Shown: one piece after another, positions 22,444-34,119 of the stretch
Position numbering within the stretch: position 1 is the first letter of the stretch
How the letters are laid out: every line of letters starts with the position of its first letter
Origin: Eucommia ulmoides
Lineage: Eukaryota; Streptophyta; Magnoliopsida; Garryales; Eucommiaceae
Assembly: GCA_016647705.1 (NCBI GenBank)
Contig: CM028330.1
Span: 34,981,534 to 35,045,533 of the forward strand
Direction: 5' to 3'
DNA: 64,000 nt
The notes under the pieces: model-generated
What the model was told of the DNA's origin: nothing
Database searches by the model: none
The model's input: only the letters and a program-made list of their open reading frames with translations
Program-made: the position numbers and the translations under genes

Positions 22444-24697
22444 AATGGTTTTGTGAATTTGTCAGCCAATTGATCTTGTATTTTACGTATTCAAGAGAAA
22501 TCTCACCTCTTTGAATGTGATCTCAAATGAAATGATGACAAATCTCAATGTTCTTAGTAAGTGAGTACTGTTTAGGATTTTTACTAAGACATATTGCACT
22601 TGCGTTATTACAGTAAATTAGAACTTCTTCCATGCAAACACTGAAAAAATGAAATTGTTGTTCTATGAAAAGAACCTCTACACAACAATTACCTGCTTCC
22701 ATATACTCAGCCTCAGTAGTGGATAAGGCTAAAGAGTTTTGTTTCTTGATAGACCAAGAAACAAGTGCATGTCCTAAAAAATTACTCGACACACTAGTTC
22801 TTTTACACTCAATTTTGCAACCGGTAAAATTAGTGTCAAACTAACTAATTAATGTAAAATTACTACCTCTAGGATACTATAATCCTTGATCACAAGTTCC
22901 TTTCAAATATTAAAAATGCATTTAACAGCAATAAAATGATTCTTTTGGGCAAGATTAAAATTCCGCACACAAACACACACTAAACATAATGTCAGGTCTA
23001 CTAGCAGTAAGATACAAAAGACTACTAAATAGACCTCAGTAGCATTTTCAGTTACACTTTTACCTTTGTCATCCTTATCAAGTTTAGTAGTCGTTATCAT
23101 GGGGGTTTCGTATTCTTTAGCACTTTTCAAGTTATATTTCTTAAGAAGATCTTTGACATACTTAGCTTGATTGACTAAAATCCTATCCTTTGTTTTATTA
23201 ATTTGAAGCCTAAGGAAAAATGTTAATTCTCCCATCATGTTTATTTTGAATTCAATCTGCATTATCTTGGCAAACTCTTGGCAAAGATCTTCGTTAGTGG
23301 ATCCAAATATAATATCATCCACATAAATTTATACTAATTGGATGTTAGTTTGTTTAATAAACAATGTAATATCACTAAGTCCACATCAAAAACTTTTTTC
23401 AATTAAATATCTGCTTAGTCTCTCTTACCAGTCTCTAGGAGCTTATTTGAGATCATATAGAGTTTTACGTAATTTAAAAACGTGATTAGAAAATTTGTCA
23501 TTTTCAAAATCTGGTAGTTGTTTGACCAAAACCTCTTAGCAATAAAATCATTTAGAAAAGCACTTTTGACATCCATTTGAAACAATTTAAATTGACGAGA
23601 GCAAGTAAAAGCTAACAATATTATTATAGTGTCTAATTTAGCAATATGTACAGAGGTTTAATCATAATCTATGTCATCTTATTGATTATAGGCTTGTGCC
23701 ACTAATCTTACTTCTTCTTCTTTTAGTTATTATTCCTATTTGATCCATGTTATTGTCATTAACCCATTTGGTACCAATAACAAGATAAAAATCAGGTTCA
23801 GGAATCTGACACTAGGCTTTATTTCTCTTAAATTCAAGCAATTCCTCTAGCATGGATAAAATCCATAATTCATCAGTTATACTTTCATAAATATTTTTAG
23901 GTTCAACTTGAGAGTGAAAAATAGGATTACCAACATTTCTAAGGGAAGACCTAGTACTTACATTTTTTTCAAAACTGCCAATGATTTGTTGTACTGAATG
24001 ACCTGCGACTCTTTTTATAGCCCGTGGAGTTGTCAATTCCTTAGTCAGTGGAGACTTTTTAGCAGGATCTAATTGTTTTTTTCCAGATTCAGTTCCTTAC
24101 ACCTTCTGTGTTGTCATTATACCTACATCATTTTCATCCAAATCATTACTTGACACAAATGAATTAGCCTCTTCAAAAATAACATGCATAGATTCCTCAA
24201 CAGCTAAAGATCTTATATTATAAACTTTATATGCTTCACTATCCGAATCATATCCAAAAAAAAAAAATACCTTGATCAGATATATCATCAAACTTCCCTA
24301 AGTTATCTTTATCATTTAAAATAAAGCATTTACAACAAAAACTTTGAAAGAAGATAATATTTGGGATTTTGCCATTTCAAATCTCACAAGGTGTTTAATT
24401 AAAGCCTTTTCAAATAGATACACGATTAATAACATAACATGCAGTACTTATAGTTTTAGGCCACAAATATTTACGAAGATTATTTGCGTTAACATTTTCT
24501 TGAAGCGTCGTGTTCTTTCTTTCAACAATTTTATTTTGTTGGGGAGTTATGGGAGTAGAAAAATTATGAGAGAATCCATGTTCATCATAATAACTAGATA
24601 TTTCCTTATTCTTGAACTCTCTACCTCTAACACTATGAATGTTAATGATGAAAGACTATTTTTCATTTTGAACACATTTACAAAACTGTATGAATGT
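22444..24697 (-). pseudogene. Sirevirus-like copia pol, 3' part (integrase end, RT, RNase H), broken
   Basis: Read on the minus strand, the order is as follows. At about 24290-24170 is the post-integrase linker (VYNIRSLAVEESMHVIFEE). Next come weak RT entry pieces, then QMDVKSAFLND at about 23590. The catalytic YVDD lies at about 23322-23311, followed by IIFGSTNEDLCQEFAK. RT connection wording (VNQAKYVKDLLKKYNL) follows, then RNase H at 22792-22523 with SWSIKKQNSLALSTTEAEY and the active-site E in TTEAEY. Several stops and frame shifts occur. The piece is continued on the far side of the inserted solo LTR at 27301. It is the same family as the copia at 38758-42989. Confidence 0.9.
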
Positions 24698-25364
24698 TGT
24701 CATACCCCACTCCAGGCACCCATCACCCAGAGTCGGGCGTGATGTCGGCATGACACTCCCTGACCTACCAACCAGAACATACATACATACATATATATAC
24801 CCAAACACATGCGTACAACTATCAATATTTTACCCCAAAACAATACCTCAAACTTATTTCCAAAAATATGGGACACACCTGTCGCAAATTTATATACAAC
24901 AAAAATCACCAAAAATATGTTGAACCTTCCATGGTTCACCTCTGACTGGCCCATTTCCAAGATGACACTACCTTCGGACTCTGCCTAGAGTCAATAGTGG
25001 ACCCACTCCTATTTGCAGTACTTGAAACTAAAAAAATTTATCGGTGTATTATCTTCATAATAAAAATGTTTTGTATGGATCAAGTATAAGAATTTAAACA
25101 CCACGTTACAAAATATAATATTATATAAACACATACCATACGGAAATCTAGTTTTCCTGTCACCAATGAAATAACTCATATATTTAAAACAACCAATCCA
25201 AATATTTTAAGTCAACCAGTGCAACAAAATATTATACTGTCGCCGATCCATTTTAAAATAATATGTCTAAACCAAATCAATTCAGGCAGTTCATCGTATA
25301 ATAAAATACCCCACACTACTTTCCTACTAGTCATAAGATCCTTTTTACCTCGTGATTGGGAGTT

Positions 25365-25710
25365 GCAATGGTACCGTACCACCTACAAGATTTACACTCC
25401 TGACGGGTCAATTAACCACCTGTAGGACTAATCCTCCTGACAGGTCATAATATCAATAATCACCTGCTGGACTAACCCTCTGGATAGGTCATAATATCAA
25501 CAACCACCTGCCGGACTAACCCTCTGGACAAGTCATAATATCAACAACCACCGGCCAAACTAACCCTCCGGACATGTCATAATATCAACAACCACCTGCC
25601 GAACTAATCATCCGAACAAGTCATAATATAATCAACCATTTGTAGGACATGCCCTCCTAACAGATCAAAACCATCCCGCAAGACATACCCTCCTGACGGG
25701 ATCAAAGTTA
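25365..25710. repeat. Minisatellite, about 45 bp unit, in the solo LTR
   Basis: About eight units built on ACCACCTGCCGGACTAACCC, then TCTGGACAAGTCATAATATC. Related units occur three times at about 18090-18200. Confidence 0.9.
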
Positions 25711-26534
25711 TGGCATAGTCGGATCAAAAATCACCCTCTACATTTAGAAATCAACTTGACCCATATAAGTTGTAAAATTGTCCAATTTTTAATAAAATAT
25801 ATTTTTCCATAATTTATACGAAAATAAAATTTATATATTTATATAGAAGACAGTACACTCACCTCGATTCCCGCACAACAAAAATAGCACCATCGAAAAC
25901 CTACCAGGACGCTGGCTCTTGTATACCTAACAACGGTAGGCCTAAATTAATATTTTATTTTAAAATAACATAACGTGAAATGCAGGTCCTAAATCTCATA
26001 TTTCCCATTCCCCAAGTTTTTATTATGGAAAATTATTATTTTCTCCGTTCCGCTACTTTATTATTTACCATACCAATTTTTTCAAGATTAACGATTATAA
26101 CGATATTATTACGGTTACGAAAATTACTATCACGATTTCGAAACTTCTAATACTTAACATTTTAATTTAATCGATAATAATTCCCGATTAAAATCTTTTA
26201 CCTGTTCCGAATATCTCGCAGGCCAAGAAATTGGATTTTTGGACTTTATTTTAATTTTTCCTCTTTCTTTTTTTTTCTTTTCCTTTTTTTGTTTTCTGTC
26301 TTGCTGAAACCTTACCGCCATGGCGAACGCCTTTCGTCTCTGTTCTGCTTCTGTTTTATTTTAGACCAGTTGCTTCCTCTCTTTCTCTCCTCACCAGCTC
26401 CGGCGACTCTCATACCCAGTCCAAATGTCACATGCACACACAACACGCACTACTGGCACTCCCTACATATCGAACATACAACACACACACACCGTCGACG
26501 ATCACACACCCCACTTTGCCGAAGGAACAACGAT

Positions 26535-26537
<3 letters not shown>

Positions 26538-26573
<36 letters not shown>
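26538..26573. repeat. (CA)n microsatellite
   Basis: An 18-unit CA run in a CA-rich region (26430-26700) that produces open but low-complexity Thr-His frames. These should not be read as genes. Confidence 0.95.
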
Positions 26574-26574
<1 letters not shown>

Positions 26575-27300
26575 TGGACGACGACGCCACACACATACAT
26601 GCACACACTGAGCGAACACTGAGAAGAACACACACACTATCGGACAACCAAACAACACACACACACACACTGTAGAACACGCCCACACACACCGCTGTTA
26701 ACCGACAATACACATCCACCGTCGACAACACCTCCACGCCACCGGACGGACAACGACACACATCGGCGATGACACCATGCGCAAGTAATTCGCTAGACGA
26801 ACGCACCTACACCACCGGCGATCACAAACAGCACCGACGACACATACCAGACCAACCAAACACCTCACCTTCGATCCTCTCTCTCTCTTCCCTGTTTTCT
26901 GATTTCTTCTTTTTAGGTTTTTTTATCACAATTTGCATGGATGTATTTATATGGATGATCATAGTGGTGTTCTTTGATCCCTTGGATTACCACGTCGTGA
27001 TCGCTCTTCTTCTTTTGAGACTCTCCTACCTTTGTGTGTATATGAATGGATGTATATATATACACACACACACACACAATAGGAGGAAAATGATCATGTC
27101 ACCACCCATTTGTTGGTATTTGTTTTAGTTATCATTTAAACCCAATTCAAAATTTAATATTTCCTAAAATTATAAATTTACCCCAAAAATTTTAATTTTA
27201 ATTTTAATTAAGAATGACACATTCTACTCCGTTATTTTCTAAATGTTCTAAAATGTAGCTAAGGATTATGCATGTGCGGAAATTAGGGTCTTACAAATGT

Positions 27301-28186
27301 AGTTTCCGCATCACTTTTCTTAGTCATGAAGAGTACTTATTTATATCTAGAAAAATCATTTACTATGACAAAATCATAAAATTCCCCTCCTAAACTAGCA
27401 ATGGGAGTAGGACTAAATAAATCTAAATGCAACAATTCAAGAGATTTAGATGTAGATGTATGCAGTTTCTTCTTAAAAGATTGCTTAGCTTATTTACCTA
27501 CTTGATATGCATCACAAAGATTATCTTTAACAAATTTAATATCAGCAAGACCACAAACAAGATTGTTCTTAGATAAATTAGAAAGTAATTCCATGTTAGC
27601 ATGCCCAAGATGCTTATGCCACAACAAATTATTTTCGGACAATGCATTTAAACAAGATAAACATTGAGATGTAAAATTATCAAATGAACAAGTATAAACA
27701 TTTTGAAATGGTGATGCAAGAAGTACTATGTTATCATAATTTTCACTCTTAATAATGCATTCATCATTACCATGGATGACATTATAAGCTCTATCACATA
27801 GTTGACTATTCTAAGTAAATTGTGTTTAAGACCATCAACTAAAAGAACAACTTCAGTAATAGTAGAAGAATTACTGATATTACCTAGATCGACAATCTTA
27901 TCCCTAAAATTATCTTCAAAAATCACATGACCTCTGTTTTTAGGTGTCAAAGATGCAAAATTAGTTTCACCCTTAGTCATATGTAGAGAACAGCCACTAT
28001 GTAGGAATCATTTTTCCTTACTTATAGATGCTTTAAGATTAATCTACAAAAAGCACCTCAAATAGTTCTTAAGTGGTATTTAATCTACGTGGGTTCAATC
28101 TTGTTAATTAGAGAACTATTTGTTCCTTTAGGAACTCATACCTACTTATCTTTAGATTTTGGTGTAAAATAATTTCTTAAAGTATG
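27301..28186 (-). pseudogene. Sirevirus-like copia gag end and integrase N-terminal part (broken)
   Basis: On the minus strand from 28186: wording that reads VPKGTNSSLINK after the gag zinc region, then TKGETNFASLTPKNRGHVIF and VVLLVDGLKHNLLRI at 27980-27800. This is the gag-pre-integrase domain of copia elements. The integrase zinc wording follows to 27301, where the solo LTR interrupts. The stretch is cut at 28187 by the Tat-type LTR. Stops are frequent. Confidence 0.85.
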
Positions 28187-29210
28187 TGTAGACAACACAT
28201 TTTGACCCGCCCATCTCTACATTTCATAAAAGTATCGGGTTTAAAGTAGAAATTCGTACAAAATTTAAATCAGGTTTAACAAGACGAATTTATCCCTTAG
28301 GTTCTCATGTATAATTTTTGCATAACAATTTAATTAAGAAAAGTACAAAAAAAAAAAAAAAAAAATTGGTTGAGTTCCAGCGTAATTAAAAGTTTTGGGA
28401 CAAAATTTGAAATTTCTAAAAGTTAATTCGGGACCAAATTGATAAAATTTAAAGTGGTTTTCCATTGGATATCACTTTTAATATGTTTAATTTCAGTTCC
28501 CACCATTTAAATTTAAGAATTTTTGCTAATTATACTTACTTTTGGTTTTGACCCCAAAAAATGTAGTTTTCGCCAATTTCAGCAAATTGATGGCCAAAAA
28601 TATTTTATTTTCGAAATTGAACATTCCAATTATATTTGGATAGTTTCATTTCATTCTTTTAATTTGAATTTCAAGAAAAAAAATGAAAATTGGCACTTAA
28701 TTGAACAAAAAGTGCCCAAAACACTAAAATTGTTACGTGCACACCCCCCAAGAATAATAAGACGAAGCATTAGATGCTTCTTGGGAGTTTCGATAGACAA
28801 AATTTAGCATCCTTAGGTCATTAGCAAAGAAGGAAATACTTGGGTGAAAAAATAAAGTCAACTACTCAATTCCAAAAATAGAGGGATCTAAAACAGACAA
28901 TAATCATTACCCCAAGCCATTAACACTTATAGGTAGACTTAAGAAGATGGGTTAAGCAAGCTTGGCTATAAATAGTAGCCAAGTTCACCCATTTTCACTT
29001 GCTTATTCATAACTCACTTGCAAGGGTGATCCCAAAAACTCTTGCAAGACACTTTCTCTCTAAAATACTCTCCAAAAGTTAGTTTAGAAGTCTTAGAAAT
29101 CTCTACAGAAAAAGAGAACAAAGACAAAAGGAAGAAAAGAATAAGGAGAAGAAGGAAATACTAAGGAAAAATTTCCTCCATTAGCAAGGTAAGTTCCCTC
29201 CTCAAAACTT
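28187..29210 (+). repeat. Tat-type LTR, left copy (right boundary uncertain)
   Basis: It starts TGTAGACAACACATTTTGACCCG directly inside the copia fragment. The first 165 bp or so, up to an A run, are repeated at 35907-36075 in the same orientation. A TATA box lies at 28968-28975, and a transcribed-looking leader (ACTCACTTGCAAGGGTG, TCTCTCTAAAATACTC) follows. A (GTGTGTAG) A-rich stretch and no CA end that I can fix leave the right limit open. Confidence 0.6.
28968..28975 (+). promoter_or_regulatory. LTR promoter TATA box
   Basis: TATAAATA in TTGGCTATAAATAGTAGCC, about 780 bp into the LTR and followed at 30 bp by an A/C-rich start region. It is a consensus plant core promoter. Confidence 0.65.
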
Positions 29211-30780
29211 TTTTTCATTTTATTTTACCTATCTAAAAGAGGACAAATAAACTAATCATAACCCAAAAAAAAAACCTTCCCAAGTGAACACTAAAAATAA
29301 GTTTATTTTTCCATATTTTATTTACTGTCATTTACTTTTTCTCCCTGCGCATTTCCACAATTTTATTTTTTGACATTTATTTTACAATCATTTACTTTTC
29401 GTTTGCATCTTTTCATGCTATTAGTTTTCTACACTTTACATTATTGTTCTGTGCCTTTCGGTGCTTTAAATTTCCAGTAATTTTTTCTTATTTTTTTATA
29501 CATATACATATATAATCTAAGTTAAGTCCTCCCTAGTTAATGGTCGAATAAGGGAGGACCCCCTATTCCCTATTTCGGATTTCACGATTTCATGAAATGG
29601 AAAATGATTGGGTAAGGGCTATCCTCTCCAAAGATAATCATTGGGCTTGGGATTTTGGGCCCATTTGGAAAAGCCTACGATCTTCTGTCAGGCCTGTGGA
29701 GACAAGCTGGTGGAGAAGTTCAGAGATTTATGGAGTTCTAGAGGAGAAATGGATTGGAACAGAGTGTCAGCTAAGAAAAACGATTAAGTCCCTAGAGTTG
29801 ACCGTCTAGAAGCACAACACAAGTTCTAGGCGGTAGAGCCCCCATGAGGCACACTGCTCATTCATGGGTACAAAAGAGATTCCAGGAAAAGAGCCTTGGT
29901 CGGTGTATTCTCTTGTGTGGCACTCTGGACTTTGAAATTGTACCACGTCAAGATTATGGTGAACACGTGGCTGCGACCCTAATGCTAACTCAGTAATGCC
30001 CAAAAATACCCTTAACAAATTTGCATCCATACATTTCATCTAGTAGCTCTAGCATGGCAAAACAAACAATCCAAGCACCATCCTTCCATTGGAAAAAATC
30101 AAGATAATGTTATTTAAAGACTCCAACAGACTACCAGTTGGGCTAACAATTGACCCCACAAAGATTTATGCCTTGAAAAAGACTCTATCCATTCTTGCAA
30201 AGTATATGGATAGAGTATATAATTGCTAGGAAATATAGCCGTGATGGTATCTCACATGAATTCTGTTTGAATATGGTCATCCCCGAGCTAGGATAATGCC
30301 AACTTCATGACAATTCAGTGCCTTCAAAAGGATTAAATTTTTTCCTTGGCTAAATGATAGGGTAACCAAGAACAAGAACTCCCTAAGAAGAAAAATATTC
30401 CAGATGCAATTTTAAAATAAATGATTTTATGCTACTTTCATGACATCATAGAAATTGTTCAAATATTTAAAATAGGTCTTGTATATCAAGAAAGTCATGT
30501 AGATTTATATAACCAAAAGGGCATGCAATTACGGTATCTTAGGTTTTGAAAATCATTTGGTGATTTTTGTTTTATATAAACACTGAATTTTCTGCAAAAT
30601 CCATGACCATTAGTATCCAACATTGCATAAGCATCACACTTTACCATATCACCAATTCAAATTAAGGAAAATTAGTCATTACCTGGTCAGAGTAGCCAAG
30701 TAATATAAATAAAAATCCTCTTGCTAATTTTGTTGTTATTAACTTTCTTAATTTACCCCTTAACATTCTTTTCGTTCCCA
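29211..30780. other. Internal region of the Tat-type element, no recognised domain
   Basis: About 1.5 kb follows the left LTR. The stretch 29590-30050 has a higher GC content and short open frames on both strands (for example minus-strand MKCMDANLLRVFLGITELAL) that I cannot assign. It could be a decayed gene fragment picked up by the element. The rest is AT-rich with nothing identifiable. Confidence 0.4.
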
Positions 30781-30785
30781 AACGG

Positions 30786-30950
30786 ATGGAGATCCTAATA
30801 TTCTTTCCCTACCTAAAAGTTGAATATCCTAATGTTTTTTCCCTATCCTCAGAGGTCAGAGATCCTGATGTTCTTTCCTTGCCTAAATGGCCAGAGATCA
30901 TAATATTCTTTCCTTGTCCGAATGATATGACAAACCCGTGTTCATTTTAT
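30786..30950. repeat. Tandem repeat, about 45 bp unit
   Basis: Four imperfect units around GAGATCCTAATATTCTTTCC CT, each ending with a pyrimidine-rich join. It is cut on the right by the hAT-like element at 30971. Confidence 0.8.
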
Positions 30951-30970
30951 TTGTTTCTTACCCCGTATGG

Positions 30971-31146
30971 TAGGGATGGTCATAGGCTTAGGGACCCACC
31001 AAGCCCGCCCACTATTTTTTAGGGATTGGGTATATGTTTTGAGCCCGTGGGCCAGGCTTAGACTATAAAGGTTAGGCCCGAGTAAAATTAGGGTCGTGCT
31101 TGGGTAAGGCCAATATTTTATAGGGCCGGCCCAGCTCTAGGATTAA

Positions 31147-31203
<57 letters not shown>

Positions 31204-31907
31204 AATTTATACATGAACCAGAAGGTCCAGAACCCTAGCGCCGCTCTTCCTCTATCAATGTGATTGTGTGCTGCCTTCTCAAACCCTAATTCATGCACCG
31301 CTCCTAGCGATTGAACTCTCTCAACCCTAAATCACTCACACCTCCTGCTTGCAACCTCCCTCTCTCCCTCATGTTTCATCCGCAACCTCCCTCTCTCCCT
31401 CTCTGCTTGTCTTTCGTCGCCCGTTCGCCGTGAATCGCTTCCGTTCGCCGTCGATTTCGAGTCTCTCCTGTCGTCGCTGTCAATCGATCTTTGCTATGAC
31501 GGATTTCAGCCATTTCAGGTATATTGTTTGCATTTAGTATTTATGAATATATTGTCGATCGATCTCTGTTGTTGGTTGACCTCTGTTGTTGGTTTACGAA
31601 TATATGTTTGCATATATTGTTTGTAATTGCGTTCATTCAATGGTAATTCTTAGCATTTGTAATTACTGTTTCTATTTTTTTGCAGTGATTTGTTTACCAT
31701 TTTTTGCAATGATTTCTATTGATTTGGTTTGAAAAAAAAATTGTAGGGCCAGGCCGGCCCGAGGGTTGGGCTAGGGCCCTACTTATTTTGATAAGGCCGG
31801 GCTTGGGAATAAAAACAAGGCCCGAACTTAGGGCCGGGCCTGGCACTTTTTTGTAATATCCTACCTATAGCCCAGCTCGAACCCGGCCCGGCCCATGACC
31901 AACCCTA
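30971..31907. mobile_element. hAT-like non-autonomous DNA transposon, 937 bp
   Basis: The left end TAGGGATGGTCATAGGC is an inverted match to the right end GCCCATGACCAACCCTA (15 of 17 bases). The flanks CCGTATGG (30963-30970) and CCGTGTGG (31908-31915) form an 8-bp target duplication with one change. TAGGG ends with 8-bp duplications are the hAT signature. Subterminal regions are rich in GGGCC/GGCCC. The interior (31200-31530) holds a pyrimidine-rich stretch, GAACCCTAGCGCCGC and CGTCGTC-type sequence that looks like a captured gene 5' region. There is no transposase. Confidence 0.88.
31150..31203. repeat. (AT)n(AG)n compound microsatellite
   Basis: About 16 AT units followed by 11 AG units within the hAT-like element. 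Confidence 0.95.
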
Positions 31908-31929
31908 CCGTGTGGTGGAAAACACTTGT

Positions 31930-32470
31930 GTTCCAAGACCTATCCATGAGATGGGGCACATTTCATCCTAGGTTAGTTTTATGACTTTTCCTAAGGATCA
32001 TATTTCATATCCTTTGATTTAGAAAGCCTTCCCACAATAAACTACGTTTTGACTTGATTCATGACTGAAGGTCTGGGATATATAGGCCGATTACACGGGT
32101 TCGGTCACATCTTAGCTAAAGTGTTGTAATGATATCAAACCAGGCCCAAGCCTAGTATTTTTTTTTTGGTTAAAACATGCATACTCTCCCCAACTTTGGG
32201 TTGGGGAACATTTTATTTAGATTTAGTTTTTTCCCCTAAGAACTATTTGTCATTTAACCTACCCTTTGGCAAGGGCACATTTTATGTCCTCTTATTGCCT
32301 CCAATCTTAGACCAGGACAACCTAGATTTTGATTTCTCTCACGAAACTTATCCAATCTTCTTCCCCAATCATGGACTGGGGCACATTTCATTGTATTCGG
32401 CTACTCTCATGAAGTTTGCATTTTACCTTGCCCCTAATCATGGACTAGGGCATATTCAATAATTCTCTTG
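31930..32470. repeat. Degenerate tandem repeat, about 70 bp, left part
   Basis: Units recur at about 31948, 32190, 32263, 32363 and 32430, each containing CATGGACTGGGGCACATTT or a variant. The array resumes at 33550-33670 after the second hAT-like insertion. Confidence 0.75.
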
Positions 32471-32558
32471 TCATCCCCAAATGCAAATTAGGGGGTGCCT
32501 ATTGAAATCATGGTTTTCTTTGTAAGGTCCACTAGCTATTTGTCCCTACGATAGGAGT

Positions 32559-33475
32559 TAGTGATGTAAATAATAACCAAACACCCAACCTGGCCTACCT
32601 AGCCCGATGGTGGGTTGGTTAGTATATGAGAGAGTTATTTTGTTTTTCACCTGAACCCGCTCGCCCCGATATCCAAATCACTTTTCTCAATTATCCATCC
32701 TCCCACACTTGATCACCCAAACCCGATCAAAACTATTATATGTAAATTACAACCCCCCCTCCCACCATGTCATGTTACAATTAATCCCCTCTCTATATAG
32801 AAACTTATAAACTGTAACACACTCATTATTCTGATTAGGGCCGCCTTACTCATCTCTCTCTCTCATTCTCTAATCCTCTTCTATCTCGATCTTTCTTATT
32901 TCTTGTTTTATTTGTTTCAATTGTTTCGTTTCTTGAACAAATCCCCAAGTTTTAATTGTTTTATTTCTTGTTTAGATGTCTTGATCTCTTGTTTTTTAAC
33001 GATGTCTCGATCTCTCGATCTTTAAGATAATAGATCTCTTCATTATTCTTCGCCATCATCCTTCACTATTGTCTCCGTATTCCATTGTCGCTGTTGTTGT
33101 TTGCCATCATCGTCTCCATCACCGTCACTGTCATTGTTCTTCACCATTGTCCTTAGCTATCTGTCAGGTATATGTTTTTTTGTTTCAAATCTGTTTCAAT
33201 AATTTGTTTAGATCTTGTCCAATATAATTTTTTGTCGAATTTTTTGCATTTATTTTCAATTGTTTCATTTCTTGTCCAGATCTATTTCTTGTTTCACTTC
33301 TTCCTTCCTCACTCCCAAACTTGAACAAAACCTTGCAGCCCTCAAAACCACTGAATACGATCAAATATGCATGTGTCTAGCTTCAGTTTCGAGCGGGTTT
33401 AGCTCTTCAAAAAAAGTTTGGGTCAGGGGATAAAATAACTCTTCCCCCGACCCGCCCACCCAATTTACACACCTA
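32559..33475. mobile_element. Second hAT-like non-autonomous transposon, 917 bp
   Basis: The left end TAGTGATGTAAAT and right end ATTTACACACCTA are inverted relatives. The flanks ATAGGAGT (32551-32558) and ATCGGACT (33476-33483) match at 6 of 8. Subterminal GGGTTGG/CCCGACCCGCCC blocks and an internal pyrimidine-rich leader with TCTCTCTCTCATTCTC repeat the architecture of the element at 30971, though the termini differ. There is no transposase. The imperfect duplication lowers certainty about exact ends. Confidence 0.7.
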
Positions 33476-33549
33476 ATCGGACTAGGAAATACTCTCTCTA
33501 TGAAAAAAAAATGATGAAGAGAAACCCTTTAAAAAAAAAAATGATAAGT

Positions 33550-33670
33550 CATACCCAACCAACCCTAACCAGGGGTTGGGGCAGATTTAATTCTATTTCC
33601 AAGTCTGTTTCCCCAGTCATGAACTAGGGTACATCTTATCATGAGTAAGTTCCCTCACGAAGTCCTTTAA
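33550..33670. repeat. Degenerate tandem repeat, about 70 bp, right part
   Basis: Two further units (ACCAGGGGTTGGGGCAGATT and AGTCATGAACTAGGGTACAT) continue the array interrupted at 32559. Confidence 0.65.
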
Positions 33671-33699
33671 ACATGTTCCTTAGTCCCAAGCAAGGAAAC

Positions 33700-33985
33700 T
33701 ATTCCTAAATATTATAATGAAAAGTGAATATAAATAAATAAAATAAAAATAATTAAATAAAATAAAAAGATATATAAAAATGAAATAAATGAAAAATAAA
33801 TTAAATAAATGAAAGATGTTTAAATTCTTAAATAAAAAATGAATGAATGAAAAATGAATAAAGGAAATAAAAAATGAAAAATAAAAAAATGAAGAAGATG
33901 AAGAATGAATGAAATATATCAAATCAAAAATGATTAAAATGAATAAATTGAACAAAAGAATGAAAAAAAAAAAAAAAAAAAAAAA
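33700..33985. repeat. A-rich low-complexity tract
   Basis: Almost wholly AAATAAATGAAAAAT-type sequence ending in a 24-base A run. Open frames here on the minus strand (Phe/Ile/Tyr-rich) are artefacts of composition. Confidence 0.9.
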
Positions 33986-34119
33986 CCTTGGTTTCTCTTA
34001 GGAGAATCATCGTTTGTCGGCTTTAGTCTCAAACTGAGATAACACCTCCTGGAATTAGTTTCTCTAACCCAGAACCTTTTTTCACCAATTCCTAATTTAC
34101 CTTATTGCTTAAAAGTCCT

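Larger units (their letters stand above)
24698..27295 (-). mobile_element. Solo LTR, 2.6 kb, inserted in copia, exact TSD
   Basis: On + it starts TGTCATACCCCACTCC and ends AGGGTCTTACA. It is flanked by identical AATGT at 24693-24697 and 27296-27300. The copia integrase reading frame continues on both sides, proving insertion. On the minus strand the start is TGTAAGACCCTAATTTCC, a form common in Tekay/Del chromovirus LTRs, so the orientation is minus. No pol or second LTR is present. The interior shares a module with the element at 15877-20071. Confidence 0.9.

Noticed and set aside
26289-27128. Several overlapping open frames rich in Thr/His or Cys/Val
   Set aside because: They come from CA/GT-rich low-complexity sequence inside the solo LTR. 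No domain or codon pattern supports a gene.
33680-33955. Hydrophobic minus-strand frame resembling a membrane protein
   Set aside because: It is produced by the AAATAAATGAAA low-complexity tract.
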